64,000 nucleotides of DNA from an uncultured Prevotella sp. (GTDB lineage Bacteria; Bacteroidota; Bacteroidia; Bacteroidales; Bacteroidaceae): contig CAJOFE010000014.1 in NCBI GenBank assembly GCA_905233825.1, positions 92,303 through 156,302 of the forward strand, given 5' to 3'. The notes below the pieces were generated by a model that had not been told where the DNA came from, did not search any database, and saw only the letters and a program-made list of their open reading frames with translations. Below, piece by piece: positions 56,550 through 64,000 of this stretch. A program made the position numbers and the translations under genes. The first letter of the stretch is position 1. Each line of letters begins with the position of its first letter.

Positions 56550-57161
56550 ATGATTATCGAGCAACCAGCCATCTACCTCCGCTGGCTCTACCCGAAAGCC
56601 CTATGGAGAATGGACCGTCGCGAACGAGCAGTATATCTGACGTTCGACGACGGTCCCATACCTGAATCCACCCCCTTCATCCTCGAAACCCTGCGACGCT
56701 ACGACATCAAGGCCACCTTCTTCATGGTAGGCGACAACGTGCGCAAACATCCAGAGCTTTTTGAGCAAATCAAGGCCGACGGCCACTTAGTGGGCAACCA
56801 CACCCACAACCATATCGGCGGTTTCCGTCACAGCATCAAGGAATACATGTATAATGTGGAGAAAGCCAACGCCTACATCCATAGCCACTTCATGCGTCCC
56901 CCTCACGGCTGGATGCGCCTTTCGCAATATGCCTGGCTGTCGCGTAGGTTCAAGGTAGTGATGTGGGACGTTGTCACACGCGACTACTCCAAATGGATGA
57001 CTGCCGACGACATTGTCAACAACGTAAAGCGCTACGTACGCAATGGCTCCATCATCACCTTCCACGACTCACTGAAAGCCATCGACAAGCTGCGCACTGC
57101 CCTTCCCCAGAGCATCGAGTGGATGCTGGAGCAGGGCTACGCCTTCCGTGTTTTCAGCTAA
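56550..57161 (+). CDS. Polysaccharide deacetylase (NodB homology)
   Basis: 203 residues. Motifs: TFDDGP (~residue 31), HTHNH (metal His, ~87-91), RPPHG (~117) and ITFHDS near the end. It would remove N- or O-acetyl groups from a cell-wall or secreted polysaccharide. No clear signal peptide, though the N-terminus has a hydrophobic stretch (AIYLRWLYPKALW). It overlaps the convergent EamA gene by 4 nt at the stops. Confidence 0.92.
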   Translation: MIIEQPAIYLRWLYPKALWRMDRRERAVYLTFDDGPIPESTPFILETLRRYDIKATFFMVGDNVRKHPELFEQIKADGHLVGNHTHNHIGGFRHSIKEYMYNVEKANAYIHSHFMRPPHGWMRLSQYAWLSRRFKVVMWDVVTRDYSKWMTADDIVNNVKRYVRNGSIITFHDSLKAIDKLRTALPQSIEWMLEQGYAFRVFS

Positions 57162-58048
57162 TTACCCTTCCCCCTATTACACAGATACATACCTGTCAGA
57201 ATGAGGAGCGTGCCCATAAGGAAATAAAGCGTGATGCGCTCTGACAGGATGACCCATGCAAAGAGCACCGTGGTCACAGGATTGAAATAGACATAGTTCG
57301 TGGCCGCCACGGCTCCGAGCTTCTTCATCACCCAGTTCCAAGCCAGGAAACACAGCATCGAGGCCACACAGCCCAGGAAGAGCAGGTTGGCCAAGATGTC
57401 AGGGCGCAGTATGACTTCCAACGGGAAGTCTGCTGGTCTGAGCAGGAAATAGGGAATCATAGACAACAGTCCGTAGAAGAAGACTTTCCGCGTGATGAAA
57501 ACCGTATCATAACGCTGGTTGGCAGGTATCATCAGCAACGAATAGAGAGCCCAGCAGAGGCAAGCACAGAAAGCCAGCGTGTCGCCCAGTGGCGACAGAT
57601 GAAGCACAAAATGTCCGTTGAGCACTACCACGACCACTCCCAATGCCGCCATCAGGGTGCCCACGATCTGAATGCCATGCAGCCGTTCGGAACGGTAGAA
57701 CAACGCTATCAGCGGCGCAGCAACCAGCGGACAGAGACAGACAATGAGCGAGGTGTTGGTAGTTGTGGTATAGTTCATCGCATTGTTCTCCGTCAGGAAA
57801 TACATCGAGCCGCCAGTCACGCCCAGCCCCATCATCAGCAGTTCGTCTTTCAGCGACGTGGCAAAAAGACGGAACGACCTCCTGGTCAGCGAGAACACCA
57901 GCAACAGCACGTAGGCCACGATGAAGCGCAGCACGAAAATCTGGGCTGCCGTCAGCCCTCCCAACAGCAACAGCTTGGTGAAGACGAACGTTGAGCCCCA
58001 CACGGCCACCACCAGGAATGCTACTAAATGATATATCAGCCTGTTCAT
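57158..58048 (-). CDS. EamA/DMT-family transporter
   Basis: 296 residues, ten membrane helices in two EamA repeats (AVWGSTFVFTKLLLLGGLTA; FCACLCWALYSLLMIPANQR). Typical of drug/metabolite exporters; substrate unknown. Its start overlaps the stop of the DUF418 gene (ATGA), so they form an operon. Confidence 0.92.
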   Translation of the reverse strand: MNRLIYHLVAFLVVAVWGSTFVFTKLLLLGGLTAAQIFVLRFIVAYVLLLVFSLTRRSFRLFATSLKDELLMMGLGVTGGSMYFLTENNAMNYTTTTNTSLIVCLCPLVAAPLIALFYRSERLHGIQIVGTLMAALGVVVVVLNGHFVLHLSPLGDTLAFCACLCWALYSLLMIPANQRYDTVFITRKVFFYGLLSMIPYFLLRPADFPLEVILRPDILANLLFLGCVASMLCFLAWNWVMKKLGAVAATNYVYFNPVTTVLFAWVILSERITLYFLMGTLLILTGMYLCNRGKGN

Positions 58049-59283
58049 ACCCTAAACGGAAAACGACGCCCATAGGTGAGTACTCGCCACACCCATTCCA
58101 ATGGTCCGAAGCGGAACTCCCTGAACCACCACTGGCAGAAGATAATCTGCACCACGAAAACGGCTAAGGCCGTCAGCTCTATATAAACCAGCCCCACAGA
58201 ACAGCCCAGTCCCAGCCCAAGACCATAGAAAAGCAGCACGCCGATAAGCGACTGCGAGATGTAGTTGGAAAGCGCCATCCGCCCTGGAGCCGCCAACCAA
58301 GCGAACAGCCTGTTCTTTGGAGTGCGCAGGAAAAGCAGGCAGAAGATGGCAATATAGCCCAAAGCCAAAGGAACAACACTCACGGCATAAAGCAACGAAT
58401 GGACAGTAAGCCCCCAGGGATGGTCCTGCGTGGCACTCCAGGCATAGAGCAACGACGTGGGGATTCCTACGCCTAACGAGACGAGGCAGAGTCTATGCAG
58501 CTGGCAACTCTCAAAGCGCACATACAATCGATGCTTGCCTATCAGATAGCCGATAATGAATAAACCCACCACCTTGGGCAGACGATGGCCTCCCACAAAC
58601 TCCCACATCCGTTCGCATGCCCCCTGGAGCAAGAACGCAAACATCTGTCCATAGCTGTTGGCATCGCGTAGCCACGTTGCGAAGTTCTCCTCCGTAATTC
58701 CCTGTCTCGAAGCCTCTGCCCACCACGCCTGATAGAAAGGACGGGCAAAATCGATCCCTGCGAACTCCGTCAAAGCATCCAGTCCCACAGGAAGCACTAT
58801 CAACGCCACGGCCACCACGAGCAGCACCTTGTCTTTCAGCTTGATAAACAACGGCAACAGCAATCCTCCAATAGCATAGAGCAACAGGATGTCGCCACTC
58901 CAGATGAACATCAAATGACAGAAGCCAATGGCAACGAGTATCAGCATGCGACGAAGGAACAACGATACGGAATGGCGACTCAGAATCAGAGAGAAGCCCA
59001 CGCCGAACAGCAAGGAGAAGATGGTGTAGAACTTTCCATCAATCAACATATACTGCAAATAGCGCACCACCCCATCGACCTCTGCCGTAGGCATAGCCTG
59101 CTGTTCGTCAGCAGAGAGGAAAGTCCACAATGCAAACTCAGGATAGTTGGCCAGTACGATGCCCAGCAATGCCAGTCCTCGCAATGCATCCAGTATCACA
59201 TGCCGCTCCTTTGCGGTAGTTGGCCCTTGTTGTTTCACGTCCTTGTCAGGTTCTTGTGTCGCTGTTCTAACAATCGTTTTCAT
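58045..59283 (-). CDS. DUF418 family membrane protein
   Basis: 412 residues from ATG 59283; a longer frame to 59391 starts before the promoter. VILDALRGLALLGIVLANYP is the DUF418 N-terminal motif, shared with acyltransferase-3-like proteins; ten or so helices follow, and ALSNYISQSLIGVLLFYG, CQWWFREFRFGPLEWVWRVL are the C-terminal DUF418 motifs. The role is unknown; a link to membrane transport or modification is suggested by the fold. Confidence 0.9.
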   Translation of the reverse strand: MKTIVRTATQEPDKDVKQQGPTTAKERHVILDALRGLALLGIVLANYPEFALWTFLSADEQQAMPTAEVDGVVRYLQYMLIDGKFYTIFSLLFGVGFSLILSRHSVSLFLRRMLILVAIGFCHLMFIWSGDILLLYAIGGLLLPLFIKLKDKVLLVVAVALIVLPVGLDALTEFAGIDFARPFYQAWWAEASRQGITEENFATWLRDANSYGQMFAFLLQGACERMWEFVGGHRLPKVVGLFIIGYLIGKHRLYVRFESCQLHRLCLVSLGVGIPTSLLYAWSATQDHPWGLTVHSLLYAVSVVPLALGYIAIFCLLFLRTPKNRLFAWLAAPGRMALSNYISQSLIGVLLFYGLGLGLGCSVGLVYIELTALAVFVVQIIFCQWWFREFRFGPLEWVWRVLTYGRRFPFRV

Positions 59284-59293
59284 AATGACGGCA

Positions 59294-59301
59294 CAAAAGT
59301 A
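59294..59301 (-). promoter_or_regulatory. -7 promoter element of DUF418-EamA operon
   Basis: Minus strand TACTTTTG fits TAnnTTTG; it ends 10 nt before the ATG at 59283, so the leader is very short. Confidence 0.5.
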
Positions 59302-59364
59302 GCAATTATTCTCAAAATAGCAAAGGAAAACACATAAAAGTTTCCTCGTATGAAATAAAACCAC

Positions 59365-59372
59365 TATCTTTG
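59365..59372 (+). promoter_or_regulatory. -7 promoter element of dinB, near-leaderless
   Basis: TATCTTTG then CACCC and ATG: only 5 nt between the -7 box and the first start codon, so dinB should be leaderless. Confidence 0.7.
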
Positions 59373-59377
59373 CACCC

Positions 59378-60466
59378 ATGATGAAAATCATACATGTAGA
59401 TATGGACCAGTTCTACGCTGCAGTAGAACAGCGCGACCAGCCAGAGCTGAGAGGAAAGCCAGTAGCCGTGGGACATGATGCCGAGCGGGGCGTCGTCTCT
59501 ACAGCGAGCTACGAGGCCCGCAAGTTCGGTGTCCATTCTGCACAGTCCATTCAGGTGGCTAAGCGGCTATGTCCACAACTCATCATCGTTGAGCCCCACT
59601 TCCAGAAATACAAAGAAGTGTCAGCCCAGATACGCTCCATCTTCCAGGACTATACCGACCTGATTGAACCCCTCTCACTCGACGAGGCCTTCCTCGACGT
59701 GACAGAGAACCGTAAAGGCATAGAGCTGGCCGTTGATGTTGCCAAAGAAATCAAGCAACGCATCAAGGACACCACAGGCCTGACTGCCTCAGCAGGAGTG
59801 AGCTATTGTAAGTTCCTGGCGAAGATTGCCTCTGACTGGCACAAGCCTGACGGACTGACGGTGATACACCCAGACAAGGCTCTCGACTTCATTGCCCAGC
59901 TAAACGTGCAGAGAATATGGGGCGTAGGGCAAAAGACGGCAGAGAAGATGCATCGCATGGGTATCTTCACAGGAGCCGACCTTCGTCGTTGCTCGCTTCC
60001 ACACCTCAAACAAGAGTTTGGCAAGATGGGGCAGGTATTCTATGACTTTGCACGAGGCATCGACAACAGGCCAGTCGTCTCAGAATGGGAACGCAAGTCA
60101 GTCAGCTGTGAGCAGACCTTCGAGGCCGACATCAGTAAGTCCTCAGCCGTCACCATCCACTTGTATCATACGGTGCTCGAGTTAGTACGCCGCATAGAAA
60201 AGAACCAGTTTGAAGGGCACACGCTGACGCTGAAGGTCAAGTTCCACGACTTCCAGCAGATTACCCGTAGCATCACCGTCGATCATGTTCTCCTCACCAA
60301 GGATGACATTCTGCCACTGGCCAAACAGCTGATGCGCGAAGTAGAGTTTCATTCCCATCCCATCCGCCTGTTAGGTCTTGGTGTTTCCAATCAGAAAGGC
60401 GAAACGCCCCAGGAAAGCCCTCGCTGGATAGAGCTGGAACTGGAGTTCGAGGACTGGCCGGAATGA
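59378..60466 (+). CDS. dinB: DNA polymerase IV (Y family)
   Basis: 362 residues. HVDMDQFYAAVEQRDQPEL holds the first catalytic Asp; SLDEAFLDVTENRKG the Asp-Glu pair; KFLAKIASDWHKPDG and WGVGQKTAEKMHRMGI (thumb HhH) follow, then the little finger. No clear C-terminal clamp-binding motif is obvious. It performs error-prone bypass of damaged bases. Start ATG 59378 or 59381. Its end lies 2 nt from the convergent Nudix gene. Confidence 0.95.
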   Translation: MMKIIHVDMDQFYAAVEQRDQPELRGKPVAVGHDAERGVVSTASYEARKFGVHSAQSIQVAKRLCPQLIIVEPHFQKYKEVSAQIRSIFQDYTDLIEPLSLDEAFLDVTENRKGIELAVDVAKEIKQRIKDTTGLTASAGVSYCKFLAKIASDWHKPDGLTVIHPDKALDFIAQLNVQRIWGVGQKTAEKMHRMGIFTGADLRRCSLPHLKQEFGKMGQVFYDFARGIDNRPVVSEWERKSVSCEQTFEADISKSSAVTIHLYHTVLELVRRIEKNQFEGHTLTLKVKFHDFQQITRSITVDHVLLTKDDILPLAKQLMREVEFHSHPIRLLGLGVSNQKGETPQESPRWIELELEFEDWPE

Positions 60467-60468
60467 CA

Positions 60469-60846
60469 TCATCTCATCTTCCCAATCACGATTTCATCAG
60501 CAGGCAACCATCTCACGCTGTCCAGTTCATCCATACCCAGCCACTTTGCAGCCTCATGCTCGTTCAGGTGTAGCGCCTCCGTCAATAGCGAGCAGAAATA
60601 GCAATGCATCGTCAGTCTAAATTTAGGATAGTCATATTCAATAGTACAGAGGAACTCATCCACGCTGATCTCCGTTGACAGCTCCTCACGAATCTCCCTT
60701 ACGAGCGCCTCCTCAGGCATCTCTCCATCCTCTACCTTTCCACCAGGAAACTCCCACCAGTCCTTCCATTCGCCATATCCCCGTTGAGTGGCGAAGATGC
60801 GACCATCCTTTCGTATGATTGCTGCAACAACTTCTATCTGTTTCAT
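60469..60846 (-). CDS. Nudix hydrolase, MutT/NudG-like
   Basis: 125 residues from ATG 60846, which shares its A with the TGA stop of vsr (TGATG). Nudix box: GGKVEDGEMPEEALVREIRE then EL. MKQIEVVAAIIRKDGRIFAT and WWEFPGG are typical of the CTP pyrophosphohydrolase/8-oxo-dGTPase group. It would hydrolyse oxidised or methylated nucleotides. Translationally coupled to vsr, which suggests a joint mutation-avoidance function. Confidence 0.9.
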   Translation of the reverse strand: MKQIEVVAAIIRKDGRIFATQRGYGEWKDWWEFPGGKVEDGEMPEEALVREIREELSTEISVDEFLCTIEYDYPKFRLTMHCYFCSLLTEALHLNEHEAAKWLGMDELDSVRWLPADEIVIGKMR

Positions 60847-61397
60847 CACGCTTCTTCCTCTGCTGCCCTTAGATAGTTCCTGTCTTCCTCTTCCTGCCTC
60901 TGATATGGTTTCCCTATGACAGCATGATCCTCCAACCATATCCTGTTCAGCGTGAAGGCCAGCGACTTCAGCGTTTCCTCCCGTTTCGACGGCTTCAGCT
61001 CGCACTCCCACACCGTGATGCAATGCCAGCCCATTTCTGCCAGCCTGCGCTGTTCCTCCTTGTCACGCTCCTGATTACGACGAATCTTCGCCACCCAGAA
61101 CTCACGGTTCGTCTTCGGAATCTTGCAACACTCCGAATTTGTCAAGTCTGGCTCCCCTCCTTTTGGAGGGGTTAGGGGGAGGCTTCTATGTCCATGCCAG
61201 AAGCAACCATTGACGAAGATGCACGTCCTGTATTTTCTCAGCACCAAGTCAGGATGCCCAGGCAGTCTCGGAGAGTTCAACCTATAGCGGAATCCCCTAC
61301 TCCACAACCCACGTCGCACAATCATCTCCGGCTTCGTGTCCTTGCTACGAATCGCCGCCATGTTCTTGCTGCGCTGCTGTGGAGTGATGTAATCCAT
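60846..61397 (-). CDS. vsr: Very short patch repair endonuclease
   Basis: 183 residues from ATG 61397. MDYITPQQRSKNMAAIRSKD and KPEMIVRRGLWSRGFRYRLN are the Vsr N-terminus; GHPDLVLRKYRTCIFVNGCF has the catalytic Asp, and CFWHGH the zinc/active-site His. IPKTNREFWVAKIRRNQERD follows. Vsr nicks at T:G mismatches from deaminated 5-methylcytosine, matching the EcoRII-type (Dcm) system encoded upstream. Between CFWHGH and IPKTNREFW, about 20 residues (RSLPLTPPKGGEPDLTNSEC) replace the usual short loop; this is a palindromic repeat insertion next to the active site. Confidence 0.92.
   Translation of the reverse strand: MDYITPQQRSKNMAAIRSKDTKPEMIVRRGLWSRGFRYRLNSPRLPGHPDLVLRKYRTCIFVNGCFWHGHRSLPLTPPKGGEPDLTNSECCKIPKTNREFWVAKIRRNQERDKEEQRRLAEMGWHCITVWECELKPSKREETLKSLAFTLNRIWLEDHAVIGKPYQRQEEEDRNYLRAAEEEA
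61150..61186 (-). repeat. Palindromic repeat (family A) inside vsr
   Basis: GGCTCCCCTCCTTTTGGAGG then GGTTAGGGGGAGGCTTC. Same plan as 20226: hairpin, TTAGGGG, then AGGCT. Peptide SLPLTPPKGGEP. Confidence 0.8.
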
Positions 61398-61404
61398 AGG
61401 TATG

Positions 61405-62283
61405 CTATATGTTCTCAAAAAAGTTTATCGTAGCCAAGATGTTTGGCTCAACTTGTTTCTTGATACTTTCGCCGTCAGTCAATACCTTACATGCATCATT
61501 TGCAAATTTAGTAGCACAGAAACATGCTACCATTAAAAACGGTCTTACCATATCGGCAAAATGTTCTTTGCCTGTCAATTGCCCAAATTGTAGTATGCTC
61601 AAAAATGAGGGATGACTTTGGTACGACAAAAATGAATAAGTTCCATCCATATATTCATGTTCGAATGTGCTTCGAGCATTTGTAAAGTCGATAGGTTCAA
61701 AACCAATTATTCTGTTTCCTGACTTAACAAAACGATATCCTTTTATATTACTACTATCCCTTTTTATGATTTTCTCTATTTTGTTTCTTGCAGATTCCGC
61801 GATATCCATCCTGCTCATAATCTCTTTTGTTGCATTCCTAAGTGATTCTATTGTATTGATATTTTGAGCAACATCTTCTTCCATACTATCTGGAACAGGT
61901 ACTTTATGCCTGTTGTTGTATCCTTCTATTTTCCAAATATTGATAAGAACTTGTCTTTCATCTTCGTTGTCTGTAGAAATAAAGATATTGTGATATATGA
62001 ACGCAGACTCATAAATTCCTCTCGTAATAGAAGCCATGTTCGACTGATCAAGATACATTGTTTGCTTTTGACCATTTGGGACTAACGGTAGGCCCTTCAT
62101 GGCCTCTTGCAAACTTCTTATCTTAAACAGCACCATTTGCATCATGCATTGAGTGATGGCATCTATGTCATTCCATTTTGTCTTATGAGTATCCCACCAT
62201 TTTAGTAAGACACCCTGTATTGATGCTCTTATGCTTTCAAGCCCTTTTACGAAGTCGAAAGTTATTGTGAAAAAGCCATCCAT
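61405..62283 (-). CDS. Unknown protein in EcoRII-type operon
   Basis: 292 residues, mostly helical, no signal. The middle part (TMYLDQSNMASITRGIYESA and FIYHNIFIS) and C-terminus (FLMVACFCATKFANDACKVL) faintly recall DUF5677-like helical proteins, but I would not assign it. Only 4 nt after the EcoRII-type nuclease gene and 7 nt before vsr, so it is part of the operon. The coding DNA is more AT-rich than the rest of the window, as is the nuclease gene, consistent with transfer. Confidence 0.7.
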   Translation of the reverse strand: MDGFFTITFDFVKGLESIRASIQGVLLKWWDTHKTKWNDIDAITQCMMQMVLFKIRSLQEAMKGLPLVPNGQKQTMYLDQSNMASITRGIYESAFIYHNIFISTDNEDERQVLINIWKIEGYNNRHKVPVPDSMEEDVAQNINTIESLRNATKEIMSRMDIAESARNKIEKIIKRDSSNIKGYRFVKSGNRIIGFEPIDFTNARSTFEHEYMDGTYSFLSYQSHPSFLSILQFGQLTGKEHFADMVRPFLMVACFCATKFANDACKVLTDGESIKKQVEPNILATINFFENI

Positions 62284-62287
62284 ATGC

Positions 62288-63484
62288 TTAAAACATAATG
62301 TAATGCTTAGGCATTCTCTCTTGTCGTTCCTTCACCATTCCAATGAAGGTTGACAAATCGCAAATATCGCTTCTGTATTCCTTTGGGAAACTTGTTAAGT
62401 ACTTATGAGGAACCACAAGGTGAAGTCGATAGTCTTGCATTTCTTTCAACTGGTTAGACGATATTCCTTGCTGAAGAGTGAACAGGTATTTGTCATCTAC
62501 CCTGTCTGCCTCATTCAACACCTGACGCCATCTGTCTTTGCATGTAGTTTTGGCTCCCAGCACCGTCAGCAATTCCCCTGGGAAAGTTAGGTTATGGTAG
62601 CATTGGCCATTGGGGAACACAAAATCTGGTTTCTTCTTATCCTCAGTTATTACCTGCTCTTCAAATATAAGTTCATTACAAATGAAGATGTCGGCAAGAT
62701 GGTGTTCCAATGACTTTCCTGCTCTCGACTTTCTACGGTTAAGAACTTCATTGGCCATTGCAACAAAGGTGTCAATGTTGGGAAAAGGCTTTGTTGTGAT
62801 GTCTGAATACACTTTCTCTTCCATGTATTTGAAAAGAGTATACTCAGTGTCTAACCATCCAAGAAGCACATCATCAGGGGCCGATACGATATTATGTGTA
62901 ACAATTCCATTGGCCTCGTTGAAACAAATTCTTGCGCCATTTGCCATAATGCGAGTATCAGGGAAATCTGCATATCGAGCAATGAAATCATTTACCAATG
63001 TCAGCAACCTTTGCTCTGGCTTTTCTTCTTGATGAACGTCTATAATCTGGTTAGTCTTATCGTATGACAAATTAAAGAATGAGAAGAAATCGTCAATATC
63101 ATCATCTGTCTGCAATACGAACGCTTCGTAATAATCCTTATCGAAGCGAGCCAACACTAATAAATCGCCTACGTTCTCATCATTCAAAAATGGGAAACCT
63201 CTGCCAAATCTTGTGATACGATACTCGTTTCTTGTTCCCACACCATAATATTTGAAGTGACTATCTGTATCGAAATCATTCTGCCAATGAACACGAATGG
63301 GTATGTCAATATTGTTTCCTCTAATAGGTTCTTCATCCAGAAACATTGACCATGCTTCTTTTGAAACATGGTAGCCACATTGGTGACCTCCCGTTGCGCC
63401 TGTGTCGTTTGCTGTGATAAACTTGCACAATGCCGCTCTCGATTGCTGAACCTTGCTGGTTGCTAAATTTAGGATTTCACTCAT
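62288..63484 (-). CDS. EcoRII-type restriction endonuclease
   Basis: 398 residues. The C-terminal catalytic domain has KKPDFVFPNG (Asp), then VLGAKTTCKDRWRQVLNEAD (Lys and the GAKTTxKDRWR signature that defines EcoRII/SsoII-like enzymes). The N-terminal ~170 residues would be the effector DNA-binding domain. EcoRII recognises CCWGG; the neighbouring Dcm-like fragment and vsr agree with a CCWGG or similar specificity. Starts 5 nt after the methyltransferase fragment. Confidence 0.9.
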   Translation of the reverse strand: MSEILNLATSKVQQSRAALCKFITANDTGATGGHQCGYHVSKEAWSMFLDEEPIRGNNIDIPIRVHWQNDFDTDSHFKYYGVGTRNEYRITRFGRGFPFLNDENVGDLLVLARFDKDYYEAFVLQTDDDIDDFFSFFNLSYDKTNQIIDVHQEEKPEQRLLTLVNDFIARYADFPDTRIMANGARICFNEANGIVTHNIVSAPDDVLLGWLDTEYTLFKYMEEKVYSDITTKPFPNIDTFVAMANEVLNRRKSRAGKSLEHHLADIFICNELIFEEQVITEDKKKPDFVFPNGQCYHNLTFPGELLTVLGAKTTCKDRWRQVLNEADRVDDKYLFTLQQGISSNQLKEMQDYRLHLVVPHKYLTSFPKEYRSDICDLSTFIGMVKERQERMPKHYIMF

Positions 63485-63489
63485 GACAA

Positions 63490-63927
63490 TTATGCTATAT
63501 GAAGGGTTTTTACTATTTGTTCTGAAACAGCCGTAATCAACGGCACAATTACTGAGTTACCACATTGTCTGTATGCCTGAACATCTGATACGCGATCTAT
63601 TCTGTATGCATCAGGATATCCCATCAAACGTGCACATTCGCGTGGCGAAAGACGGCGAGGATTCTTACCTTCGCCTTGAGGAATCAATATCTCTGAACCA
63701 TCCTTATAATAACGAGCACTAAGAGTCCTCGCAATACCATTGAGGTCAACAAGACCAAAGCCAAAACCATTACCTTTTGCACGATGTTTCTCGGCATAGT
63801 TTTGTAGGTAAGCCCATAATTTATCGCTTAGCGTGTACTTAGGATCAATATTAGGGTCTAGGATTTCCTTGATACTGCGTGTTGCCTCATGTTGTTCAGG
63901 GAACCTAAGTTCAAGATAGAAGTGCAA
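63490..63927 (-). pseudogene. C-terminal part of Dcm-like cytosine-5 methyltransferase
   Basis: About 145 codons with the end of a DNA (cytosine-5) methyltransferase: [20 protein letters not shown] then [11 protein letters not shown] (target-recognition end), [20 protein letters not shown] (motif IX) and [13 protein letters not shown] (motif X). Motifs I, IV (PCQ) and VI, some 200 residues, are missing. Two codons upstream of [12 protein letters not shown] comes an in-frame TGA within repeat-like DNA. The frame begins with TTG, not a credible start. Either the gene is disrupted here, or an insertion separates the 5' part beyond the window. Confidence 0.75.
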
Positions 63928-64000
63928 TTTTCAGGTAGAGGCGAAGCCAAGACTAATACCTGAAAAACACCGAGGGGTTTGGGGGCGAGCAGCCCCCAAG
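63927..64000. repeat. Inverted-repeat DNA at the break of the methyltransferase gene
   Basis: TTTTCAGGTA (63930-63939) and TACCTGAAAA form a 10-bp perfect inverted repeat around GGCGAAGCC; next, TTGGGGGC-GAGCA-GCCCCCAA forms a second hairpin up to the window end. No methyltransferase coding remains in the methyltransferase frame. It may be one end of an insertion or a dispersed repeat. Confidence 0.6.

Noticed and set aside
63927..64000. Group II intron 3' end at the broken methyltransferase
   Set aside because: Hairpins are present, but I cannot see a domain V pattern; kept only as unexplained inverted-repeat DNA.

Overview
The window looks like chromosome from a Bacteroidales bacterium, most likely a gut or rumen Prevotella (sensu lato). 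The evidence is: many promoters of the Bacteroidota type (-7 TAnnTTTG, often ending in TTTGCA; a few also have a -33 TTTG 19-20 nt upstream), weak ribosome binding sites, HU-like/VirE-like loci, DUF2723, DUF2023 and DUF4374 families, a TonB receptor under a cobalamin riboswitch, plant-polysaccharide hydrolases, and secreted proteins ending in the Prevotella-style tail 'LSGQRI...GIYIKNGKKVIL'.

Layout. 0-12 kb: redox and small-molecule genes (HU-like fragment, acetyltransferase, flavodoxin-cyclophilin lipoprotein, hydrolase plus AraC regulator, DUF2023-flavodoxin-methyltransferase operon, metal permease-HMA fusion, exported GPx-nitroreductase fusion, AraC regulator, bacterioferritin-like protein, mini HTH protein, rubredoxin, MBL hydrolase). 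12-17.7 kb: ZIP transporter, then a cobalamin riboswitch controlling a TonB receptor, a DUF4374 lipoprotein and an exported CbiK-like chelatase. 17.8-26 kb: Gly-rich carbohydrate-binding protein, GH2 enzyme, aminotransferase and two related lipoproteins. 26-32 kb: HU-like, VirE-like and unknown genes on the minus strand. 32-38 kb: type I restriction-modification operon hsdM-hsdS-rhuM-hsdR. 38-40.4 kb: iorA-iorB.

40.4-46 kb holds the most striking locus. Two tandem, perfectly spaced promoters drive an unlisted 39-codon gene for a double-glycine leader peptide with a 13-residue core. It is followed by an HlyD-like adaptor, a C39-peptidase ABC transporter and a second ABC transporter, in the architecture of NHLM-type peptide export. 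No modification enzyme and no conventional long precursor is present.

46-64 kb: an intergenic stretch with a 38-bp AT palindrome nested in a larger inverted repeat, a GH43-GH5 pair, purD and membrane genes, DUF2723 protein, polysaccharide deacetylase, EamA and DUF418 proteins, dinB, and an EcoRII-type restriction operon with vsr and a Nudix gene. The cytosine methyltransferase of that operon is broken close to the window edge.

A second theme runs through the window. Short palindromic or simple-sequence repeats occur between genes and also inside genes, apparently in frame, where they add short peptides such as LTPPKGGE or LTPNSSPTGEG (carbohydrate-binding protein, GH2, iorA, the C39 ABC transporter, vsr; different families in the methyltransferase, GH2 and a membrane protein). 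I saw no tRNA, rRNA, CRISPR array or transposase.
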